A stretch of DNA of 23,404 bases from a virus: positions 1 through 23,404 of the IMG/VR virus record IMGVR_UViG_3300008259_005427; one strand, 5' to 3'. Under the pieces are notes generated by a model. That model was not told the DNA's origin, ran no database searches, and worked only from the letters and a program-made list of their open reading frames with translations. Positions 20,587 through 23,404 of the stretch are shown one piece after another. Positions within the stretch are counted from its first letter, which is position 1, and each line of letters opens with the position of its first letter. Position numbers and translations under genes: made by a program.

Positions 20587-22197
20587 TTACATCATACCCA
20601 TCATTGGGTCCATTTGGTTTGATTTTTCCTCTTCTGGTTCATCCACTACAGTACATTCTGTTAAGAGAATAGTTCCTGCAACTGAGGCTGCATTTTGTAG
20701 TGCAGTTCGGGTTACTTTAGTAGGATCGATGATACCTGCTTCTTTCATGTCTACACACTTTTCTTCCTTAATGTTATACCCTAACCAGGTATTTGAAGGA
20801 TCAAGTTGTAAACCTACCATTTGAGCTTCCATTGGGCTGAAACCAGCATTTACTAGAATTTGTTCAAATGGTTTACCACATGCTTTGTAAACAATTTTTG
20901 CTCCTGTTGTACTTGGGTACATAATTGCTTCTCTAGCATACCACAAAGCAGCTCCACCACCAGGTACAATACCTTCTTGAATAGCGGCTTTTGTTGCATG
21001 TAGTGCATCATCTACTCTATCCTTAAGTTCCTTCATTTCGGTTTCAGTAGCTCCACCTACGTGAATAATAGCTACTCCTCCGACGAACTTTGCCAGTCTT
21101 TCTTGGAGTTTTTCAATTTCAAACGGGGTTTGTGCTTTGTTGATTTGTTGTTGAAGTTCTTCAATACGTGCTTCAATTGATTCAGTTCTTCCTTTTCCAT
21201 CGACGATCGTGGTTGTTTCTTTATCTATAGTTATTGTTCTTGCTTCTCCGAACCAATCCCAACTGAATTTTTCAAGCTTCATTCCTTTTTCTTTAGAAAA
21301 TACTTGACCTCCAGTTGTGATGGCTATGTCTTCTAAAATTAATTTTCTTCTATCTCCAAAGTCAGGTGCTTTAACAGCACATACTTTCATGATGCCTCTC
21401 ATTTTGTTTACAATAAGAGTAGCTAGCGCTTCACCATCTACATCTTCAGCAATGATCAAAAGTGATTTGCCTTGAGATGATACTGCCTCTAGAATAGGCA
21501 ACAATTCTTTTACTTGTGTAAACTTTTGATCTGCAATCAACACTACAGTATTTTCCAATACTGAGGTCATATTGTTGTTGTTAGTTACAAAGTATGGGGA
21601 TTTGTATCCTCTGTCAAACTGCATACCTTCTACAGTTTCTAGGTATGTTTCTCCAGTTCTAGATTCCTCAATGTGAACTACTCCTTCCATGCCTACTTTT
21701 TCAATTGCGGTTGCAATCAATTTTCCGGTTTCAGGATCGTTATTTGATGAAATAGTAGCAATTTGTTCCAGCTGTCCTTCGGAAGAAATGTCCTCAGAGA
21801 TATTTTCTCTTAGATTTCTTACAATAAGATCAACTGCTTTATCAATTTCTCGCTTAATTTCAACTGCATTTTCTCCATTATTTAGAGCTTGCAAACCTGC
21901 TTTAACCATTTCTCTAGCTAAAAGAGTAGAGGTAGTTGTACCATCTCCTGCTTTTTCTGCAGTTTTAATAGCTGCTTGTTTAACTAGTTGAACTCCTACC
22001 TCTTGAGTAGGATTTTTAAGAGTGATAGATTTAGCTACAGTTACACCATCTTTAGTAGATTGTGGAATGCCATTGTTTGCGATTACAACATTTCGTCCGT
22101 TAGGACCTAAAGTAGTTACAACCGCATCTGCTAAAACATCAATCCCTTTCATTAGCTCGGTACGAGCTGTGTTTCCAAAATTTATTTCTTTTCCCAT
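20587..22197 (-). CDS. groEL: Chaperonin GroEL, full length
   Basis: 536 residues, near the usual 540-550. Nucleotide-site residues are kept: TLGPNGRNV (29-37), D50 in TKDGVTVAK, GDGTTTSTL (84-92), VPGGG near residue 415 and the catalytic D397 in DALHATKAA. The apical peptide-binding face is also kept (FDRGYKSPYF, LIIAEDVDGEALATLIVNKM). The tail ends NQMDPMMGMM, shorter than bacterial GGM-repeat tails. It forms a double ring in the cytoplasm that folds proteins with GroES. It starts on the stop of groES (TAATG). Nothing is missing, so it should be active; likely clients are phage capsid or tail proteins, which is inference. Confidence 0.95.
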   Translation of the reverse strand: MGKEINFGNTARTELMKGIDVLADAVVTTLGPNGRNVVIANNGIPQSTKDGVTVAKSITLKNPTQEVGVQLVKQAAIKTAEKAGDGTTTSTLLAREMVKAGLQALNNGENAVEIKREIDKAVDLIVRNLRENISEDISSEGQLEQIATISSNNDPETGKLIATAIEKVGMEGVVHIEESRTGETYLETVEGMQFDRGYKSPYFVTNNNNMTSVLENTVVLIADQKFTQVKELLPILEAVSSQGKSLLIIAEDVDGEALATLIVNKMRGIMKVCAVKAPDFGDRRKLILEDIAITTGGQVFSKEKGMKLEKFSWDWFGEARTITIDKETTTIVDGKGRTESIEARIEELQQQINKAQTPFEIEKLQERLAKFVGGVAIIHVGGATETEMKELKDRVDDALHATKAAIQEGIVPGGGAALWYAREAIMYPSTTGAKIVYKACGKPFEQILVNAGFSPMEAQMVGLQLDPSNTWLGYNIKEEKCVDMKEAGIIDPTKVTRTALQNAASVAGTILLTECTVVDEPEEEKSNQMDPMMGMM

Positions 22198-22493
22198 TAT
22201 TCTCCAGTTTTAATTCTTGCTAAAATTTGATTTTCAGGTCCTACATAATATTCCTCGTTATCAAATGGGAACTTTGTAAATCCCATAGTAGGCAATACTA
22301 CTCTATCTCCCACTTTTACTGTAGTGGGAATGAAATTACCGGTAACTGAATATTTACCTGGTCCTACAGCTACAACAGTAGCGGTTTCATTTTTTTCTTT
22401 ACCTAAATCAGGTACAATGATGTTTCCAAAAGTAGTTTCCTCAGTTTCCTGTGGTTTAACTATAACGGCATCAAATAATGCTTCTAAGCTCAT
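22197..22493 (-). CDS. groES: Co-chaperonin GroES
   Basis: 98 residues, normal GroES length. The N-terminal strand LFDAVIVKPQETEETTFGNI leads to the mobile loop, which carries the hydrophobic tripeptide IIV (25-27) that docks on GroEL. The roof and core segments VVAVGPGKY, VKVGDRVVLP and the end QILARIK are typical. This is a GroES with the bacterial length, unlike T4 gp31, which is a diverged functional substitute. It is coupled to groEL and overlaps the upstream unknown gene by 23 bases. Confidence 0.95.
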   Translation of the reverse strand: MSLEALFDAVIVKPQETEETTFGNIIVPDLGKEKNETATVVAVGPGKYSVTGNFIPTTVKVGDRVVLPTMGFTKFPFDNEEYYVGPENQILARIKTGE

Positions 22494-22788
22494 GTGTGTA
22501 TTCTTTTATTTCGTTTGTAATAGTTTCATAATTTTTTAAGTATTCATCTAGAGAATTAAAATCACCAATCCCTGCCCTTAACTCCGCAATTCGGGTTAAA
22601 GCCATTCCTAAGTTGGGAACATAAAATAGAGATTTTTCGTATACTTTAGCTTTACCACTAGATTTAAAGTGATCAGTATCCGAGGTAACTCTTTCCTTTA
22701 TTGTAAAACAATAGTCATCTACTGTAATAAAGAATGGTTCTAGCTTAGGATCTCTAAGAGTTTGGTTTGTTTTTCGTTTTCTTAACAT
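22471..22788 (-). CDS. Hypothetical protein upstream of groES, 105 aa
   Basis: Basic N-terminus (MLRKRKTNQTLRDPK), then a beta-like section (PFFITVDDYCFTIKERVTSD), and a helical end (NLGMALTRIAELRAGIGDFN, then LKNYETITNEIKEYT). The layout of strands followed by a helical 'AL-x-xI' segment recalls the DUF5405 phage family, but this is only a weak resemblance from memory. It overlaps groES by 23 bases and is the first gene after a 63-base gap. Function unknown. Confidence 0.65.
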   Translation of the reverse strand: MLRKRKTNQTLRDPKLEPFFITVDDYCFTIKERVTSDTDHFKSSGKAKVYEKSLFYVPNLGMALTRIAELRAGIGDFNSLDEYLKNYETITNEIKEYTHELRSII

Positions 22789-22801
22789 TATAACTTCTTT
22801 T

Positions 22802-22809
22802 TAAATATA
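22802..22809 (-). promoter_or_regulatory. Candidate -7 box TATATTTA upstream of the groES operon
   Basis: The minus strand carries TATATTTA 14 bases before the start of the 105-residue gene. There is no TTTG at 19-21 bases; the nearest lies 30 bases upstream, just before an inverted-repeat arm. A promoter here would separate the groESL-clamp loader unit from hsp20. Confidence 0.25.
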
Positions 22810-22817
22810 ACCTAAAG

Positions 22818-22840
22818 ATAATAAAATAATACGCTGGGGC
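22818..22840 (-). repeat. Inverted repeat flanking hsp20, left arm
   Basis: Read on the minus strand, GCCCCAGCGTATTATTTTAT pairs with the plus-strand arm at 23314-23337. Over 24 aligned columns there are 22 identities, one gap and one mismatch. It lies 12 bases after the hsp20 stop. It stands out as G/C-rich (GCCCCAGC) in an A/T-rich region. Confidence 0.6.
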
Positions 22841-22851
22841 AAAGGGATTTT

Positions 22852-23259
22852 TTACTTTATCTTTAAAACTTTCGGTTTAGCTTTTTCAGATGTAGGAATA
22901 GTAATTTCAAGTAAACCATTTTCTAGTTTGGCTTCTGCTTTACTCAAATCATATTTTGCTGAAATTTTGTAGCCTAGATCAAATGAACGTCTAGCTAAAC
23001 CTCTGTAAATTGTACCAGGATGAATTACTTCATCCTCTTCTGGTTTTTTGTAACTGATTTTTAGAATATCTTCTTCGATATTCACTTTTACATCTTCTTT
23101 TGTAAGACCGGTACACGCAACTTCAAAATGAAGTTTGTCGTCAGTATAAAAGATGTTTAGGGGGTGGGGTTGTTTTGCCGTTGCGGCTGAGAGAAATCCA
23201 CTTGACGGGTGGAAGAAATTGTGAAATAGGATGTCAAAATCATTAAATAGAGTACTCAT
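22852..23259 (-). CDS. Small heat-shock protein Hsp20
   Basis: 135 residues with an alpha-crystallin domain from about 35 to 122: LNIFYTDDKLHFEVACTGLT, then DVKVNIEEDILKISY and the signature KAEAKLENGLLEITIP (A-x-x-x-x-G-x-L). The C-terminal LKI (132-134) acts as the I-x-I motif that docks on neighbouring subunits. The N-terminal arm (FNDFDILFHNFFHPSSGF) has the phenylalanine-rich character of the family. It should form oligomers that hold unfolded proteins. Hsp20 is common in T4-like marine phages, where it is thought to help capsid assembly. No clear promoter was found; inverted repeats flank the gene. Confidence 0.93.
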   Translation of the reverse strand: MSTLFNDFDILFHNFFHPSSGFLSAATAKQPHPLNIFYTDDKLHFEVACTGLTKEDVKVNIEEDILKISYKKPEEDEVIHPGTIYRGLARRSFDLGYKISAKYDLSKAEAKLENGLLEITIPTSEKAKPKVLKIK

Positions 23260-23313
23260 AAGATATACGGTTTGTGATGTCCTAGGATCATCGGTTAAAC
23301 ATTAATTTAATAC

Positions 23314-23337
23314 GCCCCAGCTGTATTATTTGATTAT
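23314..23337 (+). repeat. Inverted repeat flanking hsp20, right arm
   Basis: Plus-strand GCCCCAGCTGTATTATTTGA continuing ATTAT matches the left arm at 22818-22840 in inverted orientation. The site also has a short self-complementary flank: AATAC (23309-23313) and GTATT (23323-23327) could form a small hairpin around GCCCCAGCT. It lies between the end of the upstream gene (23349) and the hsp20 start (23259), so it may serve as terminator, operator or recombination site. Confidence 0.6.
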
Positions 23338-23348
23338 ACATATAGTGT

Positions 23349-23402
23349 CTACTCGTTTCTTGCTACAAAGTATTCACTGTTTAGATCATCTGAATAGAAG
23401 TT
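23349..23402 (-). CDS. C-terminal end of an unknown gene, cut by the window edge
   Basis: From the right edge one minus-strand frame reads NFYSDDLNSEYFVARNE and ends with TAG at 23349-23351. The other two frames stop at once or within six codons. The 17 residues are too few to identify the gene. It is the expected upstream neighbour of hsp20, separated by about 90 bases. Confidence 0.35.
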   Translation of the reverse strand, partial: NFYSDDLNSEYFVARNE

Positions 23403-23404
23403 TA

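Noticed and set aside
20408-20824. Plus-strand open frame of 138 codons spanning the end of groEL and the 87-residue gene
   Set aside because: It lies antisense to well-supported genes, crosses their boundary and has no domain character. It is a shadow frame.
20587-22493. groESL as evidence that the window is a bacterial chromosome
   Set aside because: The flanking genes (gp44/gp62-like clamp loader, many overlapping tiny genes, orphan HNH and SWIM proteins) and the lack of any host housekeeping gene point to a phage.
23256-23291. Possible 11-residue leader peptide (MILGHHKPYIL) ending in an ATGA overlap with hsp20
   Set aside because: Too short to separate from chance, with no attenuator structure or homologue known to me.
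1-23404. CRISPR arrays, tRNA genes, insertion sequences and integrase/attachment sites
   Set aside because: I saw no regularly spaced repeats, no cloverleaf with a T-loop, no transposase and no integrase. Nothing supports any of these.

Overview
The window is AT-rich, and every gene I can support lies on the minus strand, so transcription runs from the right edge to the left. It reads as a piece of a tailed phage genome of the T4-like type. The evidence is a clamp-loader pair (gp44-like AAA+ subunit and gp62-like small subunit), many tiny genes that overlap by 1, 4 or a few tens of bases, orphan zinc-binding and ribbon-helix-helix proteins, and no housekeeping genes. Most starts I inspected lack a Shine-Dalgarno sequence and are preceded by A/T-rich leaders. 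Two intergenic regions carry a TTTG, 19-20 nt, TAnnTTTA arrangement that resembles the Bacteroidetes sigma-ABfr promoter (-33 TTTG, -7 TAnnTTTG). A host in the Bacteroidetes is therefore my inference; the sequence does not prove it.

Right part (23.4 to 17.2 kb): a chaperone and replication block. It holds the end of an unknown gene, an Hsp20 small heat-shock protein, a small unknown protein, full-length groES and groEL, an unknown 87-residue protein, clamp loader gp44, a 78-residue protein, clamp loader gp62, a 73-residue protein, a broken small gene, and a Cas4/RecB-like nuclease split by a frameshift. A ribbon-helix-helix protein ends the block. An imperfect 24-bp inverted repeat flanks hsp20.

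Middle part (17.2 to 3.9 kb): a tightly packed glycan cluster of seventeen genes, most touching or overlapping. It encodes two GT4 enzymes, GT2 enzymes, a beta-1,4-galactosyltransferase-like enzyme, a GT9 enzyme, further GT-A-like proteins, a DUF6165 protein, a HAD phosphatase fused to a sugar nucleotidyltransferase, a shortened UDP-sugar dehydrogenase, a GalE-like epimerase, a TylF-like methyltransferase and a minimal GDPD-like protein. I see no flippase, polymerase or other multi-span membrane protein. This favours glycosylation of a virion or other cytoplasmic target, or modification of host sugar precursors, over a self-sufficient capsule pathway.

Left part (3.9 kb to 1): small accessory genes, including a DksA-like zinc-ribbon protein, an HNH-like protein, a SWIM zinc-finger protein, a basic 50-residue protein and a 29-residue single-span membrane peptide. 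Two intergenic regions share a 62-bp cassette that combines a terminator-like arm with a promoter-like element and seems to split this part into short transcription units. No stretch longer than 300 bases lacks a gene.
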